56,830 bases of DNA from Candidatus Gastranaerophilales bacterium (lineage in GTDB: Bacteria; Cyanobacteriota; Vampirovibrionia; Gastranaerophilales; Gastranaerophilaceae), in assembly GCA_944327245.1 (NCBI GenBank), contig CALVHD010000011.1, positions 1 to 56,830 of the forward strand, written 5' to 3'. Numbering within the stretch: position 1 is the stretch's first letter; every line of letters starts with the position of its first letter. The position numbers were made by a program, and so were the translations under genes. The notes beneath the pieces were generated by a model. That model ran no database searches, was not told the origin of the DNA, and saw nothing but the letters and a program-made list of their open reading frames with translations. Below are positions 17,292 through 25,983 of the stretch, piece after piece.

Positions 17292-18668
17292 ATGAATTTT
17301 AAAACTGCAATTATCTGGTTAGGGCGTTTTTATAGATTTTTAGAAAAGATAAGAGCGCAAAATAAATTTAATTTAGATTTATTTATTGATAATAATTATC
17401 CTTGGATTGCATCAAAACTACAGACATATTCAAATATTGCAAAAATAGCAGTTTGTGCAACTAACGGGAAAAAAACCACACTGGATTTATTAAATCAAAT
17501 CATTGCTAAGGACAATAAGACTTTTATTACAAATATTAATAAAAATGCTGAGTTATATCCTGTTTTAACCTCTATAATCTTAGACTTATCAAAAACTTTT
17601 GGCATTTTTGATAATGATATTAAAAAAAATTTTTATACTATGGCGCTAAATTGTTTTGAACTGCCTTTATATTTTAATACGATGAAATTTGATTATCTGC
17701 TGCTGCACAATACGTTTATAGATCAAAAAAATTGTTATACCCTAGAGGAAAAAAGAAAAAAAATCCAAGAAGCAATTGTTTTAAACTCTAAGCTCAATTT
17801 GGTTATAAATGCCGATGACCCTGTTTTTTATGAGATTGATGAAATTAAAAATGATACAACTTTTAATAAAAAAAGAAATAAAGTTTATTATGGTTTTGAA
17901 AATGTTGAGTTTGCATTTTCAAAAGAAGATTTATCTCAGGAAAATGATATAATAAGATGTCCGAAATGTTCTTGTGTTTTGGATTATAAAAAAAGATTTT
18001 ATTCTCATTTGGGTCAATACGATTGTGAGTGTGGTTTTAAAAGACCAAAACTTGACATTAGTGCAAATGTTAAAGTTTTTAGCGACTACTCATTTTTGGA
18101 TGTCTATTATAATGATGCTAAATTTGTATTTAAGCTGCCTTTGGGCGGTTTATACAACGCCTATAATGCTCTTGGAGCAATTTCTTTAGCCTTGGTTTTG
18201 GGAATAAACAGAAAAACCATAACTTCGGCTTTTGAAAATTATAAATCAATTAAAGCCAGAGATGAAATTTTAAAATGTGAAAATAAAAGCGTTAAGATAA
18301 AAACCATAGTTAACCCTGTCTCATTATCAGAGGTGTTAAGAGAGCTTTGGGGAGAAAAGAACAAAAAAATAGTATTTTGTTTGAACGATGAGATTATAGA
18401 CGGTGCCGATACAAGTTGGATTTGGGATGCTAATTTTGAGGCGTTAAGATATTTTGAAAATAAAATATACATAACATCTAATCGTTTTGATGATATGGCT
18501 TTAAGGTTGAAATATGCAGATGTAAATCCTTGTTTTTTGGTAATGGATTCTTCGGTTAAAAGTGCAATTAAAACTTGTCTTTATGAGCTTGAAGAAAAAG
18601 AAGAAATGTTAATTTTGGCAACGCCAAGCACTGTGGACGAAGTTTATGAAGCGCTTAACAAATATTAA
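17292..18668 (+). CDS. murT: MurT-type Mur ligase (lipid II isoglutaminyl synthase subunit)
   Basis: 458 residues. Mur-ligase central domain with an ATP-binding loop CATNGKKTT (55-63) and the NADDP motif (about 175). It carries the Cys4 zinc ribbon that distinguishes MurT (CPKCSC, then CECG, about residues 222-248) and the C-terminal DUF1727 domain with LNDEIIDGADTSWIWD. MurT with the glutaminase GatD amidates the alpha-carboxyl of D-Glu in lipid II. Two oddities: the position after the P-loop Lys, normally Thr/Ser, is Lys61, and no gatD lies next to it. AAAGG precedes the ATG. Confidence 0.88.
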   Translation: MNFKTAIIWLGRFYRFLEKIRAQNKFNLDLFIDNNYPWIASKLQTYSNIAKIAVCATNGKKTTLDLLNQIIAKDNKTFITNINKNAELYPVLTSIILDLSKTFGIFDNDIKKNFYTMALNCFELPLYFNTMKFDYLLLHNTFIDQKNCYTLEEKRKKIQEAIVLNSKLNLVINADDPVFYEIDEIKNDTTFNKKRNKVYYGFENVEFAFSKEDLSQENDIIRCPKCSCVLDYKKRFYSHLGQYDCECGFKRPKLDISANVKVFSDYSFLDVYYNDAKFVFKLPLGGLYNAYNALGAISLALVLGINRKTITSAFENYKSIKARDEILKCENKSVKIKTIVNPVSLSEVLRELWGEKNKKIVFCLNDEIIDGADTSWIWDANFEALRYFENKIYITSNRFDDMALRLKYADVNPCFLVMDSSVKSAIKTCLYELEEKEEMLILATPSTVDEVYEALNKY

Positions 18669-18806
18669 GCTAAAATATTGCATTAATCAAAAAAAAGTTA
18701 TAAAATAACGAAATCAACTATTTGTGCGCTGAATTATTTAATTAATTTAAACAATTTTTTGCACCGGTGGTCGAATAAAATTATCAAATAAAACAAGGAG
18801 ACCAAA

Positions 18807-19079
18807 ATGTACGAAGATCAAAACCTAGTATGTGAAGATTGCGGAAAAGAATTTGTATTCAGCGCAGGAGAGCAAGAATTTTATGCTCAAAAAGGGCTTG
18901 TAAATGTTCCTAAAAGATGTCCTGATTGCAGAAAAGCAAGAAGGCAGAAATCAAGAAGAAAAATGTATGATGCAGTTTGTTCAGAGTGCGGTGCTGCTAC
19001 AAAAGTTCCCTTTAAACCAATAGAAGGCAAAGAAATTTATTGCAAGGAATGTTTTTTAAAAAAACAACAACAAGGTTAA
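18807..19079 (+). CDS. Double zinc-ribbon protein
   Basis: 90 residues with two four-cysteine clusters: Cys9/12 with Cys38/41 (CEDC and CPDC) and Cys58/61 with Cys79/82 (CSEC and CKEC). The first resembles the probable-zinc-ribbon/CxxC domain common in Cyanobacteria, with ALVNVPKRCPDCRK-type wording; the segment between is very basic (RKARRQKSRRK), suggesting nucleic-acid binding. A strong AAGGAG site precedes the ATG. Its upstream region shares the 11-mer TCGAATAAAAT (18771-18781) with the glnA promoter (45354-45364), whose last six bases may be the -10. Monocistronic, with its own terminator. Confidence 0.85.
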   Translation: MYEDQNLVCEDCGKEFVFSAGEQEFYAQKGLVNVPKRCPDCRKARRQKSRRKMYDAVCSECGAATKVPFKPIEGKEIYCKECFLKKQQQG

Positions 19080-19082
19080 TAT

Positions 19083-19108
19083 AAAAAAGAGGCATTTGCC
19101 TCTTTTTT
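19083..19108 (+). terminator. Rho-independent terminator after the zinc-ribbon gene
   Basis: Perfect inverted repeat AAAAAAGAGGCA-TT-TGCCTCTTTTTT, 4 nt after the stop codon. The T-run follows on the plus strand. Confidence 0.92.
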
Positions 19109-19185
19109 AATGAATGGCTTTAATTTGCAAAAATCACGATTTAAGTATATTATATATTTGTCAAAATATGATATAAGGATTAAAT

Positions 19186-21033
19186 ATGTCTTCTCGACAG
19201 ATTGACAATATAAGTGACAGTGAAAATAAAATTGAAACAGCTGAAGATAATCAAGACAGGATAGATAATACAAAATTAAATGCGGTTATAAGGGCATTTA
19301 TTGCAAATATTGGTATCGCTTTGGTTAAATTCATTTGTTTTTTGGTATCAAAGAGTTCTGCGATGCTGGCTGAGGCAATTCATAGCGGAGTTGATTCTTT
19401 TAATAGTATTTGTCTTATGGTTGGTATCAAAAGGGGGGCGCGTCCTGCAGATAGCGAACATCCTTTTGGCTATGGATTGGAAGCCAATATATGGGCTATG
19501 TTTGCCTCTATATTAATGCTTGCGGGTGCTTTTGTTGCAATATATCATGGTTTTGATAAATTATTTAATCATCATGATATAGGAGAGTTGTTAAAAAATT
19601 ATAATTATATTGCGGTTGCTCTTATAATTAGCATGATGTTTGAAGCTTGGGCTGTTTCAAGTGCAACAAATGCTGTTGTTGAAGAGGCCATGATTGTTGA
19701 AAAAAATATAATAAAGAAATTTTTTATATCTTTGAAATATATTAGAAAAATTCAATCTCCAACAACCAAATTTGTTTGGTATGAAGATACGGCAGCTTTT
19801 TTGGGTGTATTTATAGCTCTTGTAGCTCTTACTGTTTCTAAATTTTTTATGCCTGTTGAATTTGCATATATTCCAGATGCGATTGCGTCCATAATAATAG
19901 GTATAATTTTGCTTTGTTTGGCTATTTATCTTTTAAGAAACAATGTTAGCTCCCTAACCGTTCAATCAGCACAACCTCGCGTTGAAGAAATAATCAGAAA
20001 TGTTGCTTCAACAATACACGGGATTGCTCGTGTAGTTGAATTAAAGACTATGGATTTAGGCAGTTCAGGGTTAGTTGTTAATATGACTATTGAGGTAGAT
20101 CCTGAAACACAGATGAAAGATGCTGATGATATAGCTCAAATGTTAGAGCGTAAAATCAGAAAATATGTTAAAAACATAAACGATATTACAATTGAATTAC
20201 AGGCGGATGACGAAGAGGGTAATTGGGAAGAAAAATTTGAAAAATTGATTAAAGAGGGCGAAAATATCGGCGCAATCGATAATCATGAAGGGAAAATGCT
20301 TTCTAATTTTTTCTCTTTTGCAAATACGGTTGTAAAGGAAATTATGGTTCCAAGAACAGAGATTGTTTTTGTGGATTGCGAAAAAAATATCTATGAATTG
20401 TCTGATATAATTATTTCTTCAGGACATACAAGAATTCCTTTGTATGAAGAAAATATTGATAATATTTTAGGTGTAATTAATGCCAAAGATGTTCTTAAAG
20501 TTATTAAAAATAATAACATCGATGAGACTTTCAAAATAAAAACAATTGCAAGAGATTTGTTAATTGTCCCTGAAAACAAATTTATAAGCGATTTATTGTC
20601 TGATTTCACTTCTTCAAAAAATCAAATAGCTGCTGTTGTGGACGAACATGGCGGAATAGCGGGCATAGTTACAATAGAAGATATTATTGAAGAAATTGTA
20701 GGTGAAATTTATGATGAATTTGATAAGATTGAAACACCTGAAATTGTTGTAATAGATGACAATACTCTTGAAGTTTCATCTAAAACAAGTATAGATGATA
20801 TAAACGAAAGGTTTGATCAAGATATTTTAAGCGAAGATTTTCAAACAATAGGCGGTTATGTTTTTGGTTTGTTGGGCAGAGAGCCTGAAGTCGGCGATGT
20901 TGTTGAAGATAAAAATATTACATATACAATATTAGAAATTGACGGAATTAAGATAACGAGAATAAAAATGCATAAAAATACACCTTTTGTTGATAAAGAA
21001 GAAACAAAAGAGGAAGCAAAAGAGGAAGAATAA
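19186..21033 (+). CDS. Cation diffusion facilitator fused to a CBS/CorC_HlyC module
   Basis: 615 residues. Residues about 30-340 are a cation-diffusion-facilitator transporter. TM2 carries the metal pair His66/Asp70 (AEAIHSGVD), the HPFGYG motif is at 92-97, and TM5 has Glu200/Asp201 (YEDTAAFLGV) as in ZnT9-type members, with a C-terminal cytoplasmic domain to about 340. Residues about 365-510 are a CBS pair opening with MVPRTEI and containing DEHGGIAGIVTIEDIIEEIVGE. Residues about 520-595 are the CorC_HlyC domain (IGGYVFGLLGREPEVGD). Both halves are normally separate proteins; here they share one frame with no internal stop. Likely a metal exporter with a nucleotide-sensing regulatory tail (inference). 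An AAGGA site precedes the ATG. The stop overlaps the gpsA start (TAATG). Confidence 0.9.
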   Translation: MSSRQIDNISDSENKIETAEDNQDRIDNTKLNAVIRAFIANIGIALVKFICFLVSKSSAMLAEAIHSGVDSFNSICLMVGIKRGARPADSEHPFGYGLEANIWAMFASILMLAGAFVAIYHGFDKLFNHHDIGELLKNYNYIAVALIISMMFEAWAVSSATNAVVEEAMIVEKNIIKKFFISLKYIRKIQSPTTKFVWYEDTAAFLGVFIALVALTVSKFFMPVEFAYIPDAIASIIIGIILLCLAIYLLRNNVSSLTVQSAQPRVEEIIRNVASTIHGIARVVELKTMDLGSSGLVVNMTIEVDPETQMKDADDIAQMLERKIRKYVKNINDITIELQADDEEGNWEEKFEKLIKEGENIGAIDNHEGKMLSNFFSFANTVVKEIMVPRTEIVFVDCEKNIYELSDIIISSGHTRIPLYEENIDNILGVINAKDVLKVIKNNNIDETFKIKTIARDLLIVPENKFISDLLSDFTSSKNQIAAVVDEHGGIAGIVTIEDIIEEIVGEIYDEFDKIETPEIVVIDDNTLEVSSKTSIDDINERFDQDILSEDFQTIGGYVFGLLGREPEVGDVVEDKNITYTILEIDGIKITRIKMHKNTPFVDKEETKEEAKEEE

Positions 21034-22025
21034 TGAAATTAACTGTATTGGGTCCGGGGTGTTGGGGCTTAACTATTGCAAAATTAGAAAACAATAATTT
21101 TGATGAAATTTGCGTTTGGGGAAGAAAAGAAGATATCTCCAAAGAATTAAAAGAGGAAAAAAGAATTGAAAAGCCTCTTAAAATTGAACTTGATAAAAAA
21201 GTTGAAATAACGGACGATTTAGCTTATGCCCTTAAAGATGCGGAGATTATTCTTCTTGTTGTTTCTACATCAGGAATTCGTCCGGTTTGTGAGCAAATTA
21301 AAAAAATCGGCTTAGAAAAAAATCAAATTCTTGTAAATTTATCAAAAGGGATTGAATTACCATCATTGAAAAGAATGTCTGAGGTAATCTTGGAAGTTCT
21401 GCCTGATGTTAATTTTGCTGTTTTATCAGGTCCTACTTTAGCTAGAGAAATAATTGAAGGTAAGCCGACACTAGCTACAATTGCATCAAATGATATGGAG
21501 ATTGCTTCAAAGGCTCAAAAATTATTAAATGTTCCATCTCTATTCAGGCTTTATACTAATTCTGATATGATTGGAGTGGAATTGGGCGGCAGTTTGAAAA
21601 ATGTTATTGCTATTGCTTCAGGATTTGCAAGCTCCATGGGTCTTGGAGATAATTTGAGGGGCTCTTTGTTGACTCGCGGAATGGCTGAGATGGTCAGAGT
21701 GGGCGTGGCATTAGGGGCTAAAGCACAAACATTATATGGATTATCAGGCATGGGTGATTTGATTGCAACGGCTTCGAGTCCATATTCAAGAAATTATACT
21801 GTTGGGTCTTTAATTGCACAAGGCAAAAAAATTGATGATATTTTAGCCCATTTAGGTTCCGTAGCTGAAGGTGTTAAAACATCAAAGGCGTTATGTGAAT
21901 TAGCCAAGAAATTGAATATTGATGTTCCTGTTTCAAATGCTATATATGAGGCAGTTTACACAGATATTACTCCAAAGGAAATTTTGGACAAATTAATGAA
22001 TAGGAAATTAAAAGAAGAAGATTAA
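21033..22025 (+). CDS. gpsA: Glycerol-3-phosphate dehydrogenase [NAD(P)+]
   Basis: 330 residues. N-terminal Rossmann fold with GPGCWGLTIA (8-17), the family motif NLSKGIE (about 104-110), SGPTLAREI (about 132-140) and the helical catalytic domain with GGSLKNVIAIASG, supplying the active-site Lys. It reduces dihydroxyacetone phosphate to sn-glycerol-3-phosphate, the phospholipid backbone. The first position of the dinucleotide loop is Gly-x-Gly-x-x-Gly with Pro inserted (GPGCWG), compared with the common GAGAWG. Translationally coupled to the upstream transporter by a one-base overlap and followed after 1 nt by a small secreted protein. Confidence 0.96.
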   Translation: MKLTVLGPGCWGLTIAKLENNNFDEICVWGRKEDISKELKEEKRIEKPLKIELDKKVEITDDLAYALKDAEIILLVVSTSGIRPVCEQIKKIGLEKNQILVNLSKGIELPSLKRMSEVILEVLPDVNFAVLSGPTLAREIIEGKPTLATIASNDMEIASKAQKLLNVPSLFRLYTNSDMIGVELGGSLKNVIAIASGFASSMGLGDNLRGSLLTRGMAEMVRVGVALGAKAQTLYGLSGMGDLIATASSPYSRNYTVGSLIAQGKKIDDILAHLGSVAEGVKTSKALCELAKKLNIDVPVSNAIYEAVYTDITPKEILDKLMNRKLKEED

Positions 22026-22026
22026 T

Positions 22027-22461
22027 ATGAAAAAGCTATTATTTTTATTCACAGTTTTGTTGTGTTGTTCTTGCGTTTTTGCAAATTATGATTTTACGAT
22101 TAATAATAGAAATATTTCATACAACGAAGATGAGTTAAAGTTTTATGAAAATAATAAGCTTTTAGATGAAAATGAAGTAAAAGAATTATTTCCGGATTAT
22201 GAAATTATTTTAATTTCTGATTTTGATAAAAATAAAAAATATTATATGAAAAATTCTTTATTTAAAACAAGAAAGTTATTGCTTTTAAATGATACAAGAA
22301 GAACTTTTCATTTGTTCTATGTTTACCCTATAAGTTCAAGAAATCAGGTAAATGAACAAGATAAAGATTATAAAGTAAAATCTTTGATTACTGTTTATGG
22401 AAAGAAAAATGTAAGACTTAAACATTTCGGGCTTGATGAGTTTGAAATAGTTGTCAGGTAG
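22027..22461 (+). CDS. Small secreted or lipid-anchored hypothetical protein
   Basis: 144 residues with a clear N-terminal signal sequence (MKKLLFLFTVLLCCSCVFA); cleavage near FA-NY is expected, although the CCSC cluster could alternatively be read as a weak lipobox. The mature part is charged and strand-rich, with paired motifs such as YEIILISDFDKNKKYYMKN and KSLITVYGKKNVRLKHFG. I recognise no family. It starts 1 nt after gpsA and is very probably co-transcribed with it; the hairpin at 22549-22597 could end this transcript. Confidence 0.75.
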   Translation: MKKLLFLFTVLLCCSCVFANYDFTINNRNISYNEDELKFYENNKLLDENEVKELFPDYEIILISDFDKNKKYYMKNSLFKTRKLLLLNDTRRTFHLFYVYPISSRNQVNEQDKDYKVKSLITVYGKKNVRLKHFGLDEFEIVVR

Positions 22462-22495
22462 TTATTAAGGAAAATTACAAAATTTTTCTTTCATG

Positions 22496-22523
22496 TTGCA
22501 AAAAATTTTTGTTATTGTAGAAT
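22496..22523 (+). promoter_or_regulatory. rpsE: Candidate promoter for the rpsE-adk operon
   Basis: TTGCAA at 22496-22501, 16-nt spacer, TAGAAT at 22518-22523. It lies in the 186-bp gap before rpsE and upstream of a terminator-like hairpin, so transcripts from here would have to read through that hairpin. Confidence 0.45.
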
Positions 22524-22548
22524 TATATTTGTCAGAAATCCCAACATC

Positions 22549-22597
22549 GAACATAAGAATTTAGCTTTCAAAAGAAGCTTATTTTGTGTTCTTTTTT
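22549..22597 (+). terminator. Leader hairpin with T-run before rpsE: terminator or attenuator
   Basis: GAACATAAGA pairs with the GU-tolerant complement at 22582-22591, and an inner stem AGCTT/AAGCT (22563-22567 with 22575-22579) closes the loop. Six T follow (22592-22597). It may end the gpsA transcript or act as an attenuator in the ribosomal-protein leader. Confidence 0.6.
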
Positions 22598-22647
22598 AGT
22601 TTAAAGGGTAAATATAGAAATTAATTACATTAAGAAAGGTAATAAAC

Positions 22648-23289
22648 GTGGAAGAAAACAAAGAAATCCAAGAAGTTGAAGTTTCAAATGAAACAGTTCA
22701 AGAAGAAGCAGCAGTTGAAACAACTACTGAAGCTCCTGTTCAAGAAACTAAAAAACCTCAAAGAAAAAGCAGAAGAAGAAAAATTGAAACAGTTGAACCG
22801 ACTGAATCAGAATGGAAAGAACAAGTTGTTCAAATTCGTCGTGTAACAAAAGTTGTTAAAGGCGGTAAAAAATTGTCTTTCAGAGCTATTGTTATTGTCG
22901 GTAATAAAAAAGGTCAAGTTGGAATGGGCGTTGCAAAAGCTGCTGAAGTTATCATTGCAATTCAAAAAGCTGTTGCTGATGCTAGAAAGAACTTAATTAC
23001 AGTTCCTTTATTTAATACAACTATTCCTCATATGATTACAGGTCGTTCAGGAGCCGGTTCTGTTGTTTTGAAACCTGCTTCAAAAGGTACCGGTGTTATT
23101 GCAGGTGGTGCAGTTCGTGCTGTATTAGAGCTTTCAGGAATTGAAAATATCTTATCTAAATCATTAGGTTCTAAATCTCCTCTTAATGCTGCTAATGCTG
23201 CTCTAAACGCTCTTAAATCTTTAAGAACATTTAAAGATGTTGCAGCTGTTCGTGGAATAAGCGTAAAAGAAATGTTAGGACAAAAATAA
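22648..23289 (+). CDS. rpsE: 30S ribosomal protein S5 with acidic N-terminal extension
   Basis: 213 residues against about 165 usually. The core (about 55-213) has the S5 double-stranded-RNA-binding domain ([31 protein letters not shown]) and the C-terminal domain with [17 protein letters not shown]. Residues 1-50 are an acidic Glu/Thr-rich tail ending in a basic RKSRRRK patch. The start is GTG at 22648 with GAAAGG upstream; I see no nearer start that keeps the core intact without the tail. First gene of rpsE-rpmD-rplO-secY-adk. The usual upstream neighbours rplF-rplR are missing. Confidence 0.96.
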   Translation: MEENKEIQEVEVSNETVQEEAAVETTTEAPVQETKKPQRKSRRRKIETVEPTESEWKEQVVQIRRVTKVVKGGKKLSFRAIVIVGNKKGQVGMGVAKAAEVIIAIQKAVADARKNLITVPLFNTTIPHMITGRSGAGSVVLKPASKGTGVIAGGAVRAVLELSGIENILSKSLGSKSPLNAANAALNALKSLRTFKDVAAVRGISVKEMLGQK

Positions 23290-23306
23290 TTTAAAGGTAT
23301 AAAGAA

Positions 23307-23489
23307 ATGGCAGATAAAAAAATAAAAATTAAACAAGTTAAAAGCACAATCGGTGCTTCGCAAAAGCAAATTAAGGTTGTTCGTGCTCTTGGTTTGACAA
23401 AAAAAGACCAAGTTGTTGAACATAATGCAACGGCTACAATCCTTGGTATGGTTAATAAAGTACCTCATATTGTATCAATTGTTGAATAG
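23307..23489 (+). CDS. rpmD: 50S ribosomal protein L30
   Basis: 60 residues, the usual bacterial length. Typical L30 sequence: IKIKQVKSTIGASQKQIKVV, then LGLTKKDQVVEHNATATILGM, and the final IVSIVE. Binds 23S rRNA in the large subunit. Canonical position between rpsE (17-nt gap) and rplO, with AAAGG before the ATG. Confidence 0.97.
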   Translation: MADKKIKIKQVKSTIGASQKQIKVVRALGLTKKDQVVEHNATATILGMVNKVPHIVSIVE

Positions 23490-23518
23490 TAATTTAAAAA
23501 TAAGGAAGGTTTAATATA

Positions 23519-23962
23519 ATGTTAAATTTAGAAGATATAAGACCGGCTGAAGGTGCAACTCATACTAAAAAACGCAAAGGTAGAGGTATTGCATCAGGTC
23601 ATGGTAAAACATCTTGCCGCGGAAACAACGGTGAAGGACAAAGATCTGGAAATTCTCACAAACGTGGTTTTGAAGGTGGTCAAATGCCATCATACAGACA
23701 AATGCCTAAATTAAAAGGTTTTAAAAATAAGTTCAGAGAAGTTTCTGCTGAAATTAACGTTGCAAGATTAGCTGAATTAAATGTTGAAGAAGTTGATTTA
23801 GCATATTTGCAAGGTGTTAAAAAAGCTCATTCTTCCGCTGTCGCTTTAAGAGTACTTGGAAACGGTGAAATTTCAAAGGCTGTTGTTGTAAGAGCAACTT
23901 ATTTCAGCCCAAGTGCAAAAGAAAAAATTGAAAAAGCAGGCGGAAAGGCAGAATTAGTATAA
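23519..23962 (+). CDS. rplO: 50S ribosomal protein L15
   Basis: 147 residues, normal length. N-terminal Gly/Arg-rich extension with the L15 signature KGRGIASGHGKTSCRGNNG and RGFEGGQMPSYRQMPK, which penetrates 23S rRNA, and a C-terminal globular domain ending EKIEKAGGKAELV. AAGGAAGG precedes the ATG. Its stop overlaps the secY start by one base (TAATG), so the two are translationally coupled. Confidence 0.97.
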   Translation: MLNLEDIRPAEGATHTKKRKGRGIASGHGKTSCRGNNGEGQRSGNSHKRGFEGGQMPSYRQMPKLKGFKNKFREVSAEINVARLAELNVEEVDLAYLQGVKKAHSSAVALRVLGNGEISKAVVVRATYFSPSAKEKIEKAGGKAELV

Positions 23963-25302
23963 TGCAACAAAATATCGATTCAGATAAAGTTGTGCAAAAT
24001 TTAATGGCAAGTTGGCAAGCAAGTGGATTAAAGCAAAAGCTTATATTCACTTTTGCCGTTATTGCTTTATTTAGATTTGGTGCACAATTGCCGATTTATG
24101 GCATAAATAACGAAGTATTTTTAAATCTTGCAAGCGGAAATAATTTGATAGGTTTCCTTGATATGTTTTCAGGGGGTGCCTTGGGTAAGGTTTCTATTTT
24201 TGCTTTAGGTATAGGTCCTTATATTACTTCTTCAATTATTATGCAGTTGATGGCAGTAATTATTCCAAGCCTTGAAAAAATGCAAAAAGAAGACGGCGAA
24301 GCAGGCAGAAGAAAAATCCAACAATTGACAAGAGTTTTTGCGGTTGCTTTAGCTTTGTTTCAATCAATTATTTTTGCTCTTGCATTGTATAAGCTCCCTG
24401 GGGCTATTATGGCCGGAGTAAATCCTATAATGTTTTTTGTAGGGTCTGCTGTTTCATTGACTGCAGGTGCAATTATTGTTATGTGGCTGGCTGAATTAAT
24501 AACTGAAAAAGGCGTTGGAAACGGTGCTTCATTGTTGATTTTTGTGGGTATTATTGCCGGTATTCCTTTGTATTGCGATAGAACTGCAACACTTGTTTCC
24601 CAAGATCCTATGTTGCAATTAGGGCTAGTTATTTTAACTGCAATATTTATTGCGACAATAATATTTATTATTATTCTTCATGAAGCTGCAAGAAAAGTTC
24701 CGATTGTTTCAGCAAGAAGACAGGTCGGCAACAAAGTTTATGGCGGACAAAATACAAATATTCCCTTTAAACTTAACCCCGGTGGTGTTATGCCGATTAT
24801 CTTCACTGTTGCAATATTACTGTTTCCGGCTACAGTTTTAGGCTTTGTTCAACAAATGCACATTCAAAATGTTATTGTTGCAGGCTTTTTTGAAAAATTG
24901 AGTCTGGTTTTCAGCGCAAATTCAACAAGTTATTATGTTATTTATTTTGTTTTGATTGTTACTTTGACTTTCTTTTATGCATCCATTATTCCATCAATGC
25001 AGCCAAAAGAAATTGCTAATAATCTTAAAAAATATGGTTCGGCAATTCCGGGGGTTAAGCCGGGTAAACCAACCGCTGATAAATTAAACGAAATTTTAAC
25101 AAGAATAACTCTAATTGGCGCCTTGGCATTAGGCATTATTGCTTTAATTCCGACAATTGCAACTAAAATTACAAATATTACCACTTTCCAAGGTATTGGC
25201 GCAACAAGCCTTATAATCTTGGTTGGTGTTGCTCTTGATTTTATTAATCAAATCAAAACTCATATGTTAGCTAAGAATTATGAAAGTTTCTTACAACAGT
25301 AA
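23962..25302 (+). CDS. secY: Protein translocase channel subunit SecY
   Basis: 446 residues with ten predicted membrane helices. Diagnostic segments: FRFGAQLPIYGIN at the start of TM1, the plug region with FSGGALGKVSIFALGIGPYI, and the cytoplasmic loop with RRQVGNKVYGGQNTNIPFKL. SecY forms the Sec pore with SecE and SecG (secG is at 53849 in this window). Standard position after rplO. The last 23 bp contain an in-frame alternative start for adk that I reject in favour of 25313. Confidence 0.98.
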   Translation: MQQNIDSDKVVQNLMASWQASGLKQKLIFTFAVIALFRFGAQLPIYGINNEVFLNLASGNNLIGFLDMFSGGALGKVSIFALGIGPYITSSIIMQLMAVIIPSLEKMQKEDGEAGRRKIQQLTRVFAVALALFQSIIFALALYKLPGAIMAGVNPIMFFVGSAVSLTAGAIIVMWLAELITEKGVGNGASLLIFVGIIAGIPLYCDRTATLVSQDPMLQLGLVILTAIFIATIIFIIILHEAARKVPIVSARRQVGNKVYGGQNTNIPFKLNPGGVMPIIFTVAILLFPATVLGFVQQMHIQNVIVAGFFEKLSLVFSANSTSYYVIYFVLIVTLTFFYASIIPSMQPKEIANNLKKYGSAIPGVKPGKPTADKLNEILTRITLIGALALGIIALIPTIATKITNITTFQGIGATSLIILVGVALDFINQIKTHMLAKNYESFLQQ

Positions 25303-25312
25303 AGGAAAAAAA

Positions 25313-25978
25313 ATGAAAAAAGTATTCATATTTTTAGGCCCTCCGGGGTCAGGAAAAGGAACACAAACATCAAGATTGGCGGATAAACTTTCTATCCCTC
25401 ATATTGATACAGGTTCTTTATTAAGAAAAAATATCCAAGATAATACAGAGCTTGGTATAATTGCAAAAAATTACATTGACAAAGGTCAATTGGTGCCTTT
25501 AAAAGTTGTAGCAGACGTTATTAAAGACAGATTATCAAAAGACGATTGCGCAAATGGTTATATTTTAGATGGTTTCCCTCGTTCAGTTGAACAAGCGCAA
25601 GCATTAAAAGAAATTATGACTGATTTAGGTACATTTAGTTTAAAAGATGATGCCATGGCTGTATATTTTGATATTGATAATGAAGTGTTAATTCAAAGAT
25701 TAATTAACAGAAGAAGTTGTCCTAATTGCGGCACAATATACAATTTAATTTCAAATCCTCCAAAGATTATGGATTATTGTGATATTTGTGAAACAAAATT
25801 AGTTACAAGAAAAGATGATAACGAAGAAACTGCAAGAGCTCGTTTTGAAACTTATGAAAAAGAAACAGCTCCTTTATATGATTACTTTAAACAAATGGGT
25901 ATTTTGAAAGAATTAAATGCCGATGTTCCCATTACTGATATGTGGGAAAATTTAAAGAAAATTATATTTGAAGAATAA
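25313..25978 (+). CDS. adk: Adenylate kinase with zinc-type LID domain
   Basis: 221 residues from the ATG at 25313, chosen because AAAGGA lies at 25301-25306. Walker A GPPGSGKGT (9-17), DTGSLLR for AMP binding, GFPRS (88-92) and the LID with four zinc cysteines (Cys136, 139, 156, 159), the long zinc-binding form. Interconverts ATP + AMP and 2 ADP. Standard position after secY; map and infA, which often follow, are absent because a terminator comes next. Confidence 0.97.
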   Translation: MKKVFIFLGPPGSGKGTQTSRLADKLSIPHIDTGSLLRKNIQDNTELGIIAKNYIDKGQLVPLKVVADVIKDRLSKDDCANGYILDGFPRSVEQAQALKEIMTDLGTFSLKDDAMAVYFDIDNEVLIQRLINRRSCPNCGTIYNLISNPPKIMDYCDICETKLVTRKDDNEETARARFETYEKETAPLYDYFKQMGILKELNADVPITDMWENLKKIIFEE

Positions 25979-25983
25979 AATTT

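Noticed and set aside
25280-25312. Upstream extension of adk
   Set aside because: The ATG at 25313 has an AAAGGA site and the correct family N-terminus MKKVFIFLGPPG; the extension lies inside the secY end.
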